Source: Flavobacterium palustre (GTDB lineage: Bacteria; Bacteroidota; Bacteroidia; Flavobacteriales; Flavobacteriaceae). Taken from it: DNA of 64,000 nucleotides. Under the pieces are notes generated by a model. The model made no database searches and was not told where the DNA came from. It saw only the letters and a list, made by a program, of their open reading frames with translations. Where the stretch lies: contig NZ_BMGA01000001.1 of the NCBI RefSeq assembly GCF_014639535.1, forward strand, positions 496,001-560,000, read 5' to 3'. Shown here in pieces: positions 49,531 through 58,699 of the stretch; the first letter of the stretch is position 1, and every line of letters begins with the position of its first letter. Made by a program: the position numbers and the translations under genes.

Positions 49531-50214
49531 ATGTTTAAAAGCATCATTAATCTATTCTTCCCAAAAAGCTGTTCCGGTTGTGATGCTATTTTATTAGCTA
49601 ACGAAAAAGTAATTTGCAGCATTTGCAGGCACAATATCCCGCTTACCAATCACCATTTATTAACAGAAAACGAAGCTTTCAAGAAATTTTACGGTCGAAT
49701 TCCTGTCGAATATGCCTCAGCATTTCTTTATTTTCACAAAAAAGGGATAGTCCAAAAACTGATTCACAATTTAAAATACAAAGGTCACGAAGAAGTAGGA
49801 ACACTTTTAGGCGAATGGTACACCGAAGATTTAAAAGAAATCATTTCCTCCTTAAAAGCCGACGAAATCATTCCCGTTCCATTACATCCTAAAAAGCACA
49901 AAGAAAGAGGCTATAATCAAGTGAGTACTTTTGGGAAATCACTTGCTGAAAAACTGGAACTTGATTATAATGAGACTATTTTATTTCGAAAAGTATATTC
50001 GAAAACCCAATCCAAGAAAAACCTATTAGGCAGAACAGAAGGAATTGAAACTATTTTTGACGTTCATTTTACCGAAAAAGACCACAACAAACATTTTATT
50101 ATTATTGATGATGTCATGACAACAGGCGCCACACTTGAAGCCTGTTCACGCGCCTTATTAAAGATTCCGGGAGTCAAAATCAGCATCGTTTGCATGGCAA
50201 TGGCTCAATCTTAA
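49531..50214 (+). CDS. comF: ComF family protein (phosphoribosyltransferase fold)
   Basis: A 227-residue protein with a zinc ribbon (Cys14, Cys17, Cys29, Cys32) and a phosphoribosyltransferase-like domain with the PRPP motif IIIDDVMTTGATLEAC (about 190-205). In naturally competent bacteria ComF takes part in DNA uptake; in others its role is unclear. The conserved IPVPLHPKKHKERGYNQ (about 111-127) precedes it. It is a single gene, divergent from glyS. Start at ATG 49531. Confidence 0.92.
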   Translation: MFKSIINLFFPKSCSGCDAILLANEKVICSICRHNIPLTNHHLLTENEAFKKFYGRIPVEYASAFLYFHKKGIVQKLIHNLKYKGHEEVGTLLGEWYTEDLKEIISSLKADEIIPVPLHPKKHKERGYNQVSTFGKSLAEKLELDYNETILFRKVYSKTQSKKNLLGRTEGIETIFDVHFTEKDHNKHFIIIDDVMTTGATLEACSRALLKIPGVKISIVCMAMAQS

Positions 50215-50293
50215 TAAACTGAAAAAATAACAAAAAACCACATTATCTCATTTATTTAACGAACAAGAATTTCCAATTGCAAACTTAAATGTT

Positions 50294-50301
50294 TAATTTT
50301 G
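50294..50301 (+). promoter_or_regulatory. Candidate -7 box for sodB
   Basis: TAATTTTG fits TAnnTTTG, with a start near 50306 and about 30 nt of leader. A TTG at 50277 is only 14 bp upstream, shorter than the usual 17-23. Confidence 0.45.
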
Positions 50302-50335
50302 GATAAATTTTTTATAAATCCTTAAACAAAATATC

Positions 50336-50944
50336 ATGGCTTTTGAATTACCGCAATTACCTTATGCGTATGACGCACTAGAACCACATATTGATGCTCG
50401 TACAATGGAAATCCACCACACAAAGCATCATAATGCTTACACTACTAACCTTAACGCTGCTATTGCCGGAACGGATATGGAAGGTAAAACAATCGAAAAT
50501 ATCCTGATTAATCTTGATATGGCTAATGCTGCCGTTCGTAACAATGGTGGAGGTTTTTACAACCACAATCTTTTTTGGACTGTTATGTCTCCTAACGGTG
50601 GCGGACAACCAACCGGAGAATTATTAGCTGCTATCGAAGCTGCTTTTGGATCATTTGAAGAATTCAAAGCTAAATTCAGCAAAGCCGGAGCAACACAATT
50701 TGGTTCAGGATGGGCTTGGTTATGTGTTCAAAAAGGTGGGAAATTAGATGTTTGCGGAACTCCAAACCAAGACAACCCATTAATGCCGGGTGTTGGATGC
50801 GGAGGAACTCCAATCTTAGGAATGGACGTTTGGGAGCACGCTTACTACTTAAACTACCAAAACAGAAGACCTGATTATATCGAAGCTTTCTTCAATGTAA
50901 TCAACTGGACTGAAGTAGCTAAAAGATATGCTTTAGAAAAATAG
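50336..50944 (+). CDS. sodB: Superoxide dismutase, Fe/Mn family
   Basis: Dismutes superoxide in the cytosol. Metal ligands are visible: His27 in IHHTKHH, His in [11 protein letters not shown] (about 76), and Asp/His in [20 protein letters not shown] (about 163-182). The aromatic core GSGWAWLCV is present. The length of 202 and no signal peptide suit a cytosolic enzyme. The metal cannot be assigned with certainty from the motifs, although Fe/Mn cambialistic forms are usual in Bacteroidota. Single gene, followed by a terminator. Confidence 0.95.
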   Translation: MAFELPQLPYAYDALEPHIDARTMEIHHTKHHNAYTTNLNAAIAGTDMEGKTIENILINLDMANAAVRNNGGGFYNHNLFWTVMSPNGGGQPTGELLAAIEAAFGSFEEFKAKFSKAGATQFGSGWAWLCVQKGGKLDVCGTPNQDNPLMPGVGCGGTPILGMDVWEHAYYLNYQNRRPDYIEAFFNVINWTEVAKRYALEK

Positions 50945-50968
50945 TATTTTTAGATAAAAGAATACAGA

Positions 50969-51012
50969 AAATAGACAGATGACTTGAAAGTTGTTTGTCT
51001 ATTTTTTTTATA
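50969..51012 (+). terminator. Terminator of sodB
   Basis: A stem AATAGACA / TGTCTATT (with further imperfect pairing, 50971-51004) is followed by a run of eight T. Confidence 0.75.
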
Positions 51013-51053
51013 TCTATTCCATAGTAATTTTCTCTTTTTAAACTTTATTCTAA

Positions 51054-51090
51054 TAAAAAAGACGAGCCAAATACAAAATTCGCTCGTCTC
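51054..51090 (-). terminator. Second terminator downstream of the PurF-like gene
   Basis: A stem GACGAGC / GCTCGTC (51061-51088) has an A-tract on the left that becomes a T-run in the minus direction. It lies after a near-copy of the sequence CTTTATTCTAATAAAAAA that also precedes the next hairpin. Confidence 0.65.
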
Positions 51091-51154
51091 TCCTCTTTAT
51101 TCTATTTTCTATTTTCTATTTTCTATTTTCTATTTTCTTCCTCACTTTATTCCA

Positions 51155-51187
51155 ATAAAAAAGGTGGAATTGCTTCCACCTTTTTTG
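51155..51187. terminator. Terminator of the PurF-like gene
   Basis: A perfect 13-bp stem AAAAAAGGTGGAA / TTCCACCTTTTTT with a 4-nt TTGC loop (51157-51186) is flanked by A- and T-runs. Confidence 0.85.
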
Positions 51188-51312
51188 CCCCAAATCTACC
51201 ATAAACTTAACCTACTAATATTATGGTATATCAAATTTATGGCGATAATAAATTGCACACAAACATTTAGGATAAACAACCTAAAAAACCGATAAATAAC
51301 TCAATTTACCAA

Positions 51313-53211
51313 TTAATAAGCTCTTGCGTCCTTACCTTCGTAAAAATTCATGAAAGCACGGTTTACCACCCTGTTTCCACCCGCTGTAGGATAATCTCCC
51401 GTAAAGTACCAATCCCCTAAATTCTTAGGACAAGCAACATGCAAATCTTCTACAGTTTGGAATATAATCTTAACCTCAGCTTTAATTTCAGGCGAACTTA
51501 ACATTTCAGCGATTTTATCTGAAATCTCCTGATCTGAGAACGGCTCATAAATTGCAGAAACATAATTCACCACATCAGTATCCTTGTAATTCTCTTGTGC
51601 CTTACATTTAGCATACACTTCATCAACAATATGATACAGGTCTCTTTCTTTCAAAAGCTCAAGAGCCGCTCTAAAAGCAACTAAACCCTCTAATTTAGCC
51701 ATATCAATTCCGTAGCAATCCGGATAACGAATTTGTGGTGCCGAAGAAACAATCACAATACGTTTTGGATTCAAACGATCCATCATTTTTATGATACTCT
51801 TTTTAAGAGTTGTACCCCTAACAATACTATCATCAATAATCACCAAATTATCCTCAGGCTTAATCACTCCGTAAGTCACATCATAAACGTGAGCCACTAA
51901 ATCATCACGACTGTCATCAGCAGTAATAAAAGTTCTAAGTTTAGCATCTTTAATAGCTACTTTTTCAGTTCTGATTTTTACCGCCAGCAATTCCTGTAAA
52001 GTCTCAGCAGTTAAAGTATTTCTATTAGCTAAAATATAATTGTTCTTTCTTTGGTTTAAGAAATCCTGAGCCGCTTCAACCAATCCATAAAAAGAAGTTT
52101 CGGCAGTATTAGGAATATATGAAAACACCGTGTTATCAGTATCCTGATCGATAGCATCAAGAACCGCAGGCAAAATCAATTTCCCTAAATTCTTTCTTTC
52201 CTGATAAATTTCGGCATCACTTCCTCTTGAAAAATAGATTCGCTCAAAAGAACAAGCCTTTTTAACTGTTGGAGTTAAAATCTCTTTCATCGAAACCAAT
52301 CCACTTTTCTTAATAATCAAAGCACTTCCCGGATCAATCTCTTTTACCTGATCAAATGGCACATTGAAAACCGTTTGGATCACAGGTCTTTCTGAAGCCA
52401 CTACTACAACTTCATCATCCTGATAGTAATATGCCGGACGAATTCCCGCAGGATCCCTAAAAACAAAAGCATCACCATGCCCTAAAAGTCCTGCCATTGC
52501 ATAACCTCCGTCTAAGTTTTTAGATGCTCTGGTTAAAATTCTGGCAATATCTAACCTTTCAGCAATTACAGGTGAAGCTTCTCGCTTATTATATCCTTCG
52601 TTTTTACATTCCTGGTACAAATCAGTTACTGCATTATCAAGGAAATGTCCTATTTTCTCCATCACTGTAACCGTATCTGCCATTTCTTTTGGATGCTGAC
52701 CTAAATCGATAAGATTTTGAAAAAGCTCTTTAACATTAGTCATATTAAAATTCCCTGCCAAAATCAAATTTCGATGCATCCAGTTATTTTGACGCAAGAA
52801 AGGGTGTACACTTTCGATACTGTTTTTCCCAAAAGTACCATAACGAACGTGTCCTAAAAACAATTCCCCTATGTAAGGAATATTTGCTTTTTGCGCTGCC
52901 ACATCATCCGCATATTCCGGATGATTTGTCATTTCATCATTAATTCGCTCATTAATTTGAGCAAACACATCCTGAATAGGTTGTGCCTGATTAGAACGCA
53001 CTCTGCTAATATATCGCTCACCCGGCTCAACATCTAGTTTTATACTTGCAAAACCGGCGCCATCCTGCCCACGATTGTGCTGTTTCTCCATCATTAGATA
53101 CATTTTTTGTATCCCATAAAAAGCAGAACCGTACTTTTCTTTGTAAAATTCAAGCGGTTTCAGTAGTCTAACTAAAGCTATTCCACATTCATGTTTTAAA
53201 GCATCGCTCAT
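51313..53211 (-). CDS. Amidophosphoribosyltransferase-like protein (PurF family, long form)
   Basis: A 632-residue class II glutamine amidotransferase. The catalytic Cys9 of ECGIALVRL becomes the N-terminal nucleophile only after removal of an eight-residue propeptide. The glutaminase motif NRGQDGAGF (46-54) is present, and the phosphoribosyltransferase PRPP loop LVIIDDSIVRGTTLKKS is at about 454-470. It is 120-150 residues longer than canonical PurF (about 470-510). Other Bacteroidota carry the same long type, from memory. It is unclear whether it is the main PurF here or a paralogue. Adjacent genes include a PfkB kinase and purN further on. Confidence 0.88.
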   Translation of the reverse strand: MSDALKHECGIALVRLLKPLEFYKEKYGSAFYGIQKMYLMMEKQHNRGQDGAGFASIKLDVEPGERYISRVRSNQAQPIQDVFAQINERINDEMTNHPEYADDVAAQKANIPYIGELFLGHVRYGTFGKNSIESVHPFLRQNNWMHRNLILAGNFNMTNVKELFQNLIDLGQHPKEMADTVTVMEKIGHFLDNAVTDLYQECKNEGYNKREASPVIAERLDIARILTRASKNLDGGYAMAGLLGHGDAFVFRDPAGIRPAYYYQDDEVVVVASERPVIQTVFNVPFDQVKEIDPGSALIIKKSGLVSMKEILTPTVKKACSFERIYFSRGSDAEIYQERKNLGKLILPAVLDAIDQDTDNTVFSYIPNTAETSFYGLVEAAQDFLNQRKNNYILANRNTLTAETLQELLAVKIRTEKVAIKDAKLRTFITADDSRDDLVAHVYDVTYGVIKPEDNLVIIDDSIVRGTTLKKSIIKMMDRLNPKRIVIVSSAPQIRYPDCYGIDMAKLEGLVAFRAALELLKERDLYHIVDEVYAKCKAQENYKDTDVVNYVSAIYEPFSDQEISDKIAEMLSSPEIKAEVKIIFQTVEDLHVACPKNLGDWYFTGDYPTAGGNRVVNRAFMNFYEGKDARAY

Positions 53212-53363
53212 TGTAGTTGTATTTGTGTTGTTGTGTTATTCTATTTTATCAAACTTTATTGCTAAAGTTTACTTTGTTATTTTGGAATTACAAAATTCCA
53301 TTTTTTTCACCTTTATATCCCTTAATCTAAATTAAGAAACCCGGTTAGTATTAGATATTGAAC

Positions 53364-53390
53364 AAAAAAAGCCTCGTTTCCGAGGCTTCA
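53364..53390 (-). terminator. Terminator of the PfkB-family kinase gene
   Basis: A stem AAGCCTCG / CGAGGCTT with a TTTC loop (53369-53388) has a left A-tract giving a T-run on the minus strand. Confidence 0.85.
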
Positions 53391-53395
53391 AAGCA

Positions 53396-54319
53396 TTATA
53401 ATTCTATATCAAATTGTGTTAATGACTTAAATTGCTTTAATCGAGACACAACCTCTTGTTTATCCAAACTCACCATTCGTTCAGTTCCGAACTTCTCTAC
53501 ACAAAAAGAAGCTAAATTGGAACCATATATAATTGCGTTTTTCATGTTCTCAAAAGAAACATTTTCACTCTGAGCAATAAATCCTGCAAAACCTCCTGCA
53601 AAAGTATCTCCAGCTCCTGTTGGATCAAAGACTTCTTCTAAAGGAAGTGCCGGTGCAAAGAAAACCTGATTTCCATGAAACAACAAGGCTCCGTGTTCTC
53701 CCTTTTTAATCACCACAAATTCAGGCCCCATAGCATGAATTTTAGCAGCAGCTTTTACTAATGAATATTCTCCCGAAAGCTGTCTTGCTTCCTCATCATT
53801 AATAGTAATTACGTCTACACGCTTGATTACATCTAATAATTCAGGTAAAGCGCAGTCCATCCAAAAATTCATAGTATCTAAAACCACTAATTTTGGCTTC
53901 GATTCCAACTGATCTAAAACACTGCTTTGCACTAGAGGATGCAAGTTTCCTAACATCACCACATCGGCATTTTTATAATCTTCAGGGACTTTTGGCTGAA
54001 AATCCGCCAAAACGTTTAATTGTGTATCTAAGGTATCTCTTGAATTCAAGTCATTATGATAACGACCGCTCCAAAAAAATGTCTTCCCTCCGTTCACTAC
54101 TTCAAGACCAGAAATATCGATATTTCTTTCTGTTAGTAAATCTAAATATTCCTGAGGAAAATCATCACCTACTACAGATACAATAGCTGATTGTAAGTTG
54201 AAAAAAGCCGCAGAAAGTCCTATGTAAGTTCCGGCTCCGCCTAAAATTTTATCGGTTTTACCGAAAGGAGTTTCAATTGCGTCGAAAGCGACTGTTCCAA
54301 CAATCAATAATTTATTCAT
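53396..54319 (-). CDS. PfkB family carbohydrate/nucleoside kinase
   Basis: A 307-residue ribokinase-like kinase. The C-terminal signature DPTGAGDTFAGGFAGF (about 243-258) carries the catalytic Asp and anion hole. The N-terminal GGAGTYIGLSAAFF (28-41) is the other PfkB signature. DTMNFWMD (about 148-155) and VITINDEEARQL (about 178-189) lie between. The substrate (sugar, adenosine or similar) cannot be deduced. It is transcribed on its own, with its own promoter and terminator, next to rnhA and the PurF-like gene. Confidence 0.92.
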   Translation of the reverse strand: MNKLLIVGTVAFDAIETPFGKTDKILGGAGTYIGLSAAFFNLQSAIVSVVGDDFPQEYLDLLTERNIDISGLEVVNGGKTFFWSGRYHNDLNSRDTLDTQLNVLADFQPKVPEDYKNADVVMLGNLHPLVQSSVLDQLESKPKLVVLDTMNFWMDCALPELLDVIKRVDVITINDEEARQLSGEYSLVKAAAKIHAMGPEFVVIKKGEHGALLFHGNQVFFAPALPLEEVFDPTGAGDTFAGGFAGFIAQSENVSFENMKNAIIYGSNLASFCVEKFGTERMVSLDKQEVVSRLKQFKSLTQFDIEL

Positions 54320-54342
54320 TTTATGAATTTCGAATTAAAGTG

Positions 54343-54373
54343 CAAAGATAGTTTATAAGTTACAATCTTGCAA
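54343..54373 (-). promoter_or_regulatory. Promoter of the PfkB-family kinase gene
   Basis: Reading minus, a TTG (54371-54373) is followed after 20 bp by TATCTTTG (54343-54350), matching the TTG and TAnnTTTG consensus. Predicted leader about 20 nt. Confidence 0.65.
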
Positions 54374-54394
54374 AAGTTAAAATTGGCAAAATTA

Positions 54395-54874
54395 TCATAA
54401 TATTTTACCCTCTTCATTCTCATAAAAAGCATCAATTGATAAGTTTTTTTGGTTGGATGCAAAAACTGCTAAAGCATCACAGCGTTCGTTTTGGGGATGA
54501 TTATTATGTCCTTTTATCCATTTAAAATCAACCTGATGTTTTCGATAAACCCGCAAAAAGCGCTGCCATAAGTCAGCATTTTTTCTTCCTGTAAAAGCTT
54601 TCTTTTCCCATCCTAAAACCCATTTTTTCACAACAGAGTCCACCACATATTTAGAATCAGAAACCACCAGAACCTTCATATTTGGATTTTTTAGCTTTTC
54701 GAGACCAACAATCACCGCCAGTAATTCCATTCTGTTATTAGTAGTATACCGAAAACCTTCGTAAAATTCTTTTTTATGCGCGGTTCCTACCAACTCCATC
54801 ACTACCCCATAACCACCAGGCCCGGGATTTCCCTTTGCAGCTCCGTCAGTATATATATGTACCTGATAATCCAA
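54395..54874 (-). CDS. rnhA: Ribonuclease HI
   Basis: Degrades RNA in RNA-DNA hybrids. Of 159 residues, catalytic residues are Asp10 (IYTDGAAKGNPG), Glu in NRMELLAVI (about 50), Asp in VVSDSKYVVDS (about 72) and Asp in NERCDALA (about 135). It lies 2 bp downstream of purN and is read on the same strand, so the two are cotranscribed. Confidence 0.95.
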   Translation of the reverse strand: MDYQVHIYTDGAAKGNPGPGGYGVVMELVGTAHKKEFYEGFRYTTNNRMELLAVIVGLEKLKNPNMKVLVVSDSKYVVDSVVKKWVLGWEKKAFTGRKNADLWQRFLRVYRKHQVDFKWIKGHNNHPQNERCDALAVFASNQKNLSIDAFYENEEGKIL

Positions 54875-54876
54875 AT

Positions 54877-55446
54877 TTATGATTTAGCCGTTAACAAATC
54901 TTCGACAACTCCCGGAAAATACTTTTGCTCTAATTCATGAATTTTTTCAGCAACTACCTCCGGCGTATCGGTCGTCAATACCGTTACCTGTTTTTGAAAA
55001 ATAATAGCACCTTCGTCATAATTCTCATTCACATAATGAATGGTTATTCCCGATTCTTTTTCTTTATTCTCCACAACAGCTCTGTGCACATGCATACCAT
55101 ACATTCCTTTTCCACCATATTTTGGCAACAAAGCCGGATGCACATTTATTATTTTATCAGGATAAGCAGCGATAAGAGCATCCGGAAATTTCAATAAAAA
55201 TCCCGCCAGAACGATTAAATCCGGCTGTATAGCCTTTATTTTTTGAACCAAAACATCCTCATACAACTCCGATTTCGTAAAAATCTCAACTGGAACCGCA
55301 TGATTTTTAGCTCTGTCTATCACCTTTGCTTTTGCGTTATTTGTAAAAACACTTACAACAGTACCAACAGACCCTCCTTTAAAGTGTCTAATAATATTCT
55401 CAGCATTAGTACCGGATCCGGAAGCAAAAACAACAATTTTTTTCAT
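54877..55446 (-). CDS. purN: Phosphoribosylglycinamide formyltransferase
   Basis: Transfers formyl from 10-formyl-THF to GAR in purine synthesis. FASGSGTNAENII (7-19) binds the phosphoribosyl group; INVHPALLP (about 102-110) holds the catalytic His; GITIHYVNENYDEGAII (about 130-146) holds the catalytic Asp. Length 189 is normal for the short type. First of a likely two-gene unit with rnhA. It is divergent from acpP. Confidence 0.95.
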   Translation of the reverse strand: MKKIVVFASGSGTNAENIIRHFKGGSVGTVVSVFTNNAKAKVIDRAKNHAVPVEIFTKSELYEDVLVQKIKAIQPDLIVLAGFLLKFPDALIAAYPDKIINVHPALLPKYGGKGMYGMHVHRAVVENKEKESGITIHYVNENYDEGAIIFQKQVTVLTTDTPEVVAEKIHELEQKYFPGVVEDLLTAKS

Positions 55447-55563
55447 AATTCATCTCATTTAAGCACACAAAAAAAAGAATAAAAAACGAAATTAAATAGC
55501 ATTAGGAAGTCTTTGTTCAAAATTATTTTTTATTTTAGACGTTACATTTATCAACTAAATGAT

Positions 55564-55591
55564 TGTTTTAAAATAAAGTTTTTTATTTTTG
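55564..55591 (+). promoter_or_regulatory. Promoter of the acpP operon
   Basis: A TTG (55564-55566) is followed after 17 bp by TATTTTTG (55584-55591). The leader to acpP is about 25 nt. Confidence 0.65.
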
Positions 55592-55620
55592 CCACAAATT
55601 AAATTCTAAAATTAAAGATT

Positions 55621-55857
55621 ATGTCAGACATTGCATCAAGAGTAAAAGCGATTATCGTAGACAAATTAGGCGTTGACGAAAACGAAGTTGTAACAGAAGC
55701 AAGCTTCACTAATGATTTAGGAGCTGACTCATTAGACACTGTTGAGCTTATTATGGAGTTCGAAAAAGAATTTGACATTCAAATTCCAGACGATCAAGCT
55801 GAAAACATTGCTACTGTTGGTCAAGCTATTTCTTACATCGAAGAAGCTAAAAAATAA
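55621..55857 (+). CDS. acpP: Acyl carrier protein
   Basis: A 78-residue carrier of acyl chains in fatty acid synthesis. The phosphopantetheine attachment site is Ser37 in [15 protein letters not shown]. Strongly acidic, as usual. It is followed by fabF 235 bp later, and that gap contains a repeat-like hairpin that may attenuate transcription. Confidence 0.97.
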   Translation: MSDIASRVKAIIVDKLGVDENEVVTEASFTNDLGADSLDTVELIMEFEKEFDIQIPDDQAENIATVGQAISYIEEAKK

Positions 55858-55871
55858 TACACTTGCACCCG

Positions 55872-55958
55872 GTTTCTAAAAATTCTAAAATTTGAATATC
55901 CAAATCCCAAAATTGGAATTTGTTTTTTGAAAATTGATATTTTTAGAAATTCGGGTGT
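55872..55958. repeat. 7-bp-period A/T-rich repeat and inverted arm between acpP and fabF
   Basis: Units of AAATTTG / AATATCC / AAATCCC / AAAATTG / GAATTTG type run in series from about 55882, and a complementary stretch (TTTTTAGAAATT) follows near 55950. The period is looser than in the other copies, so this is a tentative member. Confidence 0.45.
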
Positions 55959-56092
55959 TATTATTTTTTTTAAATTAAAAGTCCGATTGAATTTCAATCA
56001 ATTACACATAATGTAACACCCATGGCTCTTAGGTATAAAAACAAAAGAAAGCGTGGGTTTTGCTTGTTTAAAGATAACAAAATACAGAATAT

Positions 56093-57346
56093 ATGGTATT
56101 AAGACGAGTTGTTGTAACAGGTTTAGGTGCCCTTACTCCTATTGGAAACAATATAGAAGAGTATTGGAATGGTCTAATTAACGGAGTTAGTGGGGCTGCA
56201 CCAATAACTTATTTTGATGCTTCAAAATTTAGAACTCAATTTGCTTGCGAACTTAAAAACTTCAATGTTGAAGAATTTATAGATCGAAAAGAAGCCAGAA
56301 AAATGGACCGTTATGCTCAATATGCCATGGTTTCTTCTGACGAAGCAATGAAAGACGCTAATTTTGATTTAGAAAAAGTAGACAAAGATCGCGCAGGAGT
56401 AATCTGGGGTTCAGGAATTGGAGGTTTAGAAACTTTCCAGATCGAAGTTCTTAATTTTGCTGCTGGTGACGGATCACCTCGATTCAATCCATTTTTTATC
56501 CCAAAAATGATTGGTGATATTGCTTGTGGACATATTTCTATAAAATACGGTTTCAGAGGACCTAACTTCGGAACTGTTTCTGCCTGTGCTTCTTCTACAA
56601 ACGCTATTATTGATGCATTCAACTACATTAGATTAGGTCATGCTGACATCATGGTAACCGGAGGTTCAGAAGCCGCAGTAACTATTGCAGGTATGGGAGG
56701 TTTTAATGCTATGCATGCCTTATCAACCAGAAATGACGATCCTAAAACAGCTTCAAGACCAATGGACAAAGACCGTGACGGATTTGTACTTGGAGAAGGT
56801 GCGGGAGCCATCATTCTTGAAGAATACGAACATGCTGTAGCACGTGGTGCTAAAATCTATTGCGAAATAGGTGGTGGCGGTATGTCGGCAGATGCGCATC
56901 ATATTACAGCTCCGCATCCGGAAGGGCTAGGTGCCAGAAACGTAATGCTGAACTGTTTAAGAGATGCCGGTTTAAAACCAACTGATGTTGACGGAGTAAA
57001 CATGCACGGAACTTCAACACCTCTGGGAGACATGGCTGAAAGTAAAGCAATCGAACAAGTTTTTGGAGAACATGCTTACACCATGAATTTGAATTCAACA
57101 AAATCCATGACAGGTCACTTACTGGGAGCTGCAGGAGCAATTGAAACAATTTCTGCTATTCTTTCTATAAAACACGGAATCGTTCCTCCTACTATTAATC
57201 ATTTCACAGATGATGAAAAAATTGACCCTAAGTTAAACTTCACTTTCAACACGGCTCAAAAAAGAGAAATGAATGTTGTAATGAGTAACACTTTTGGTTT
57301 TGGAGGTCATAATGCTTGTGTATTAGTAAAAAAATTAGGAATCTAA
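56093..57346 (+). CDS. fabF: 3-oxoacyl-ACP synthase II
   Basis: Elongates acyl-ACP with malonyl-ACP. The KAS II triad is Cys about 164 in SACASSTNAI, His about 305 in NMHGTSTPLGD and His about 342 in SMTGHLLGAAG. VTGLGALTPIG (9-19) and NTFGFGGHNACVL near the C-terminus are further signatures. Length 417 is normal. It follows acpP and precedes rnc with a 9-bp gap, the usual acpP-fabF-rnc order of Bacteroidota. Confidence 0.96.
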   Translation: MVLRRVVVTGLGALTPIGNNIEEYWNGLINGVSGAAPITYFDASKFRTQFACELKNFNVEEFIDRKEARKMDRYAQYAMVSSDEAMKDANFDLEKVDKDRAGVIWGSGIGGLETFQIEVLNFAAGDGSPRFNPFFIPKMIGDIACGHISIKYGFRGPNFGTVSACASSTNAIIDAFNYIRLGHADIMVTGGSEAAVTIAGMGGFNAMHALSTRNDDPKTASRPMDKDRDGFVLGEGAGAIILEEYEHAVARGAKIYCEIGGGGMSADAHHITAPHPEGLGARNVMLNCLRDAGLKPTDVDGVNMHGTSTPLGDMAESKAIEQVFGEHAYTMNLNSTKSMTGHLLGAAGAIETISAILSIKHGIVPPTINHFTDDEKIDPKLNFTFNTAQKREMNVVMSNTFGFGGHNACVLVKKLGI

Positions 57347-57355
57347 TTTGATACT

Positions 57356-58096
57356 ATGAGTATATTTAAAAAAATATTCAAGAAATCCCGTTCTCAAGAA
57401 GACGGGATTTTTTTTGATGCCATCCAAAAAATTCTTGGTTTTTCCCCAAATGAACTGAATCATTATCACAAAGCCTTTACCCACCGATCTTCAGGAAAAC
57501 TGGACACTGCTGGTAATGCTATAAGTTACGAACGTTTGGAATTTTTGGGAGACGCTATGTTAAGTTCTGTAATTGCAGCACATTTATTTAACGAAGCACC
57601 TTACGGAGACGAGGGCTATCTTACTAAAATGCGCTCTAAAATTGTGAGCCGGGAACACCTAAATGAGTTAGGAAAAGATCTCGACCTGATTCGTTTTGTC
57701 GAAAGTAAAGTTCCGGTACAGCATTTTGGCGAAAACATACACGGAAATATTTTTGAATCACTCATTGGAGCCATTTATCTTGACAAAGGTTACCCTTTTT
57801 GCGAAAAATTTATCCAACAAAGAGTCATCATCCCTTATGTTGATATTTCCAGACTCGAAGGAAAAGTAATCAGCTACAAAAGTTTAATTATCGAATGGTG
57901 TCAAAAAGAAAAAAAACAATTTCATTATGACATTTTTGAAGATAACGCCATAGACGGGCAAAGACTATTTGGAGTCAAATTGAGCATTGACGAAAAAGTA
58001 ATTGCAAAAGCAAGAGCCACTTCTAAAAAGAAAGCCGAAGAAAAAGCTTCTCAACGCGCCTATTTTGCATTTCAGGAAAAAATGAACAAAAAATAA
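57356..58096 (+). CDS. rnc: Ribonuclease III
   Basis: Cleaves double-stranded RNA in rRNA and mRNA processing. The RNase III signature ERLEFLGDAMLS is at about 60-71, and the second catalytic Glu lies in HGNIFESLIGAIYLDKG (about 125-141). The dsRBD occupies about 172-243 with GQRLFGVKLSI and KKKAEEKASQRAYF. Length 246 is normal. Confidence 0.96.
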   Translation: MSIFKKIFKKSRSQEDGIFFDAIQKILGFSPNELNHYHKAFTHRSSGKLDTAGNAISYERLEFLGDAMLSSVIAAHLFNEAPYGDEGYLTKMRSKIVSREHLNELGKDLDLIRFVESKVPVQHFGENIHGNIFESLIGAIYLDKGYPFCEKFIQQRVIIPYVDISRLEGKVISYKSLIIEWCQKEKKQFHYDIFEDNAIDGQRLFGVKLSIDEKVIAKARATSKKKAEEKASQRAYFAFQEKMNKK

Positions 58097-58204
58097 TAGT
58101 AATTTCCTCAAAGCTATAACGTTTTCGTTTTAAATTTAACGAAATCATTATATTTTCAACACTTAAACTTCGATAGAAATAGTATATTTACATCTTTATT
58201 TTTA

Positions 58205-58699
58205 ATGAAGATGGCTGTTCATAAATTAAGTCTTGACGAATTTGATGAGATTGATTACAACCTTATCGCAATTCATACTTCTTTAGAAGATTACCGATTG
58301 GCATATTTTATCAATCAAAAACTTCCTATAAATCTAGCAAAGAGTGCTGATGAAGTTCAAATAAATATCAAAGAAGGAGAAACAAAATTTTCGAGATTTT
58401 ATTATTATGACGAAGAAAATACTGTTGCCTGGAATTTAGTTCAGAACAAAAACGAGGTTGTTCAGGAACAAAATGATCAAATCCAGAACTTATTTTCAAG
58501 TTCGACTGAGAGCATTTCGACAAAAGTCTATCTATTGCCTGAATTTAAAAAAGCCGATTATTTTTTAAAAATAGACAATACCGATGACAGCATTGACATC
58601 AATCAAATAAAAACAATATTAAACACTATAGACAACATAACAACAGTTTATACTGTTGATACAGAACAAATAAAATCTAAAAACAATCTAATTTTTTAA
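58205..58699 (+). CDS. IPExxxVDY family protein
   Basis: A 164-residue small protein typical of Flavobacteriia. The family name comes from a conserved motif, here read as LPEFKKADYFL (about 117-127). The N-terminal part (SLEDYRLAYFINQKLPINL; TKFSRFYYYDEE) fits the family. It overlaps pyk by one base (TAATG) and follows rnc, a constant neighbourhood, but its function is unknown. No signal peptide or transmembrane segment. Confidence 0.85.
   Translation: MKMAVHKLSLDEFDEIDYNLIAIHTSLEDYRLAYFINQKLPINLAKSADEVQINIKEGETKFSRFYYYDEENTVAWNLVQNKNEVVQEQNDQIQNLFSSSTESISTKVYLLPEFKKADYFLKIDNTDDSIDINQIKTILNTIDNITTVYTVDTEQIKSKNNLIF

Larger units (their letters stand above)
50960..51138. repeat. 7-bp-period repeats in inverted orientation around the sodB terminator
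   Basis: The left units (GAATACA, GAAAATA, GACAGA; about 50960-50979) are complementary in type to the right array (TATTTTC repeated five to six times, 51096-51138). The span between them includes the sodB terminator. Confidence 0.55.
50945..51312. other. Repeat- and hairpin-rich region between sodB and the PurF-like gene
   Basis: About 370 bp without a gene. It contains the sodB terminator, a 7-bp-period repeat array (left units about 50960-50979, right units 51096-51138), and two more hairpins (51054-51088 and 51155-51187) that suit the minus-strand PurF-like gene. Open frames here are low-complexity artefacts. Confidence 0.6.

Noticed and set aside
50984-51295. Open frame of about 100 codons on plus
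   Set aside because: It consists of the heptamer repeat and A/T-rich terminators translated as low-complexity F/Y/I-rich sequence, with no ribosome-site-like context or family match.
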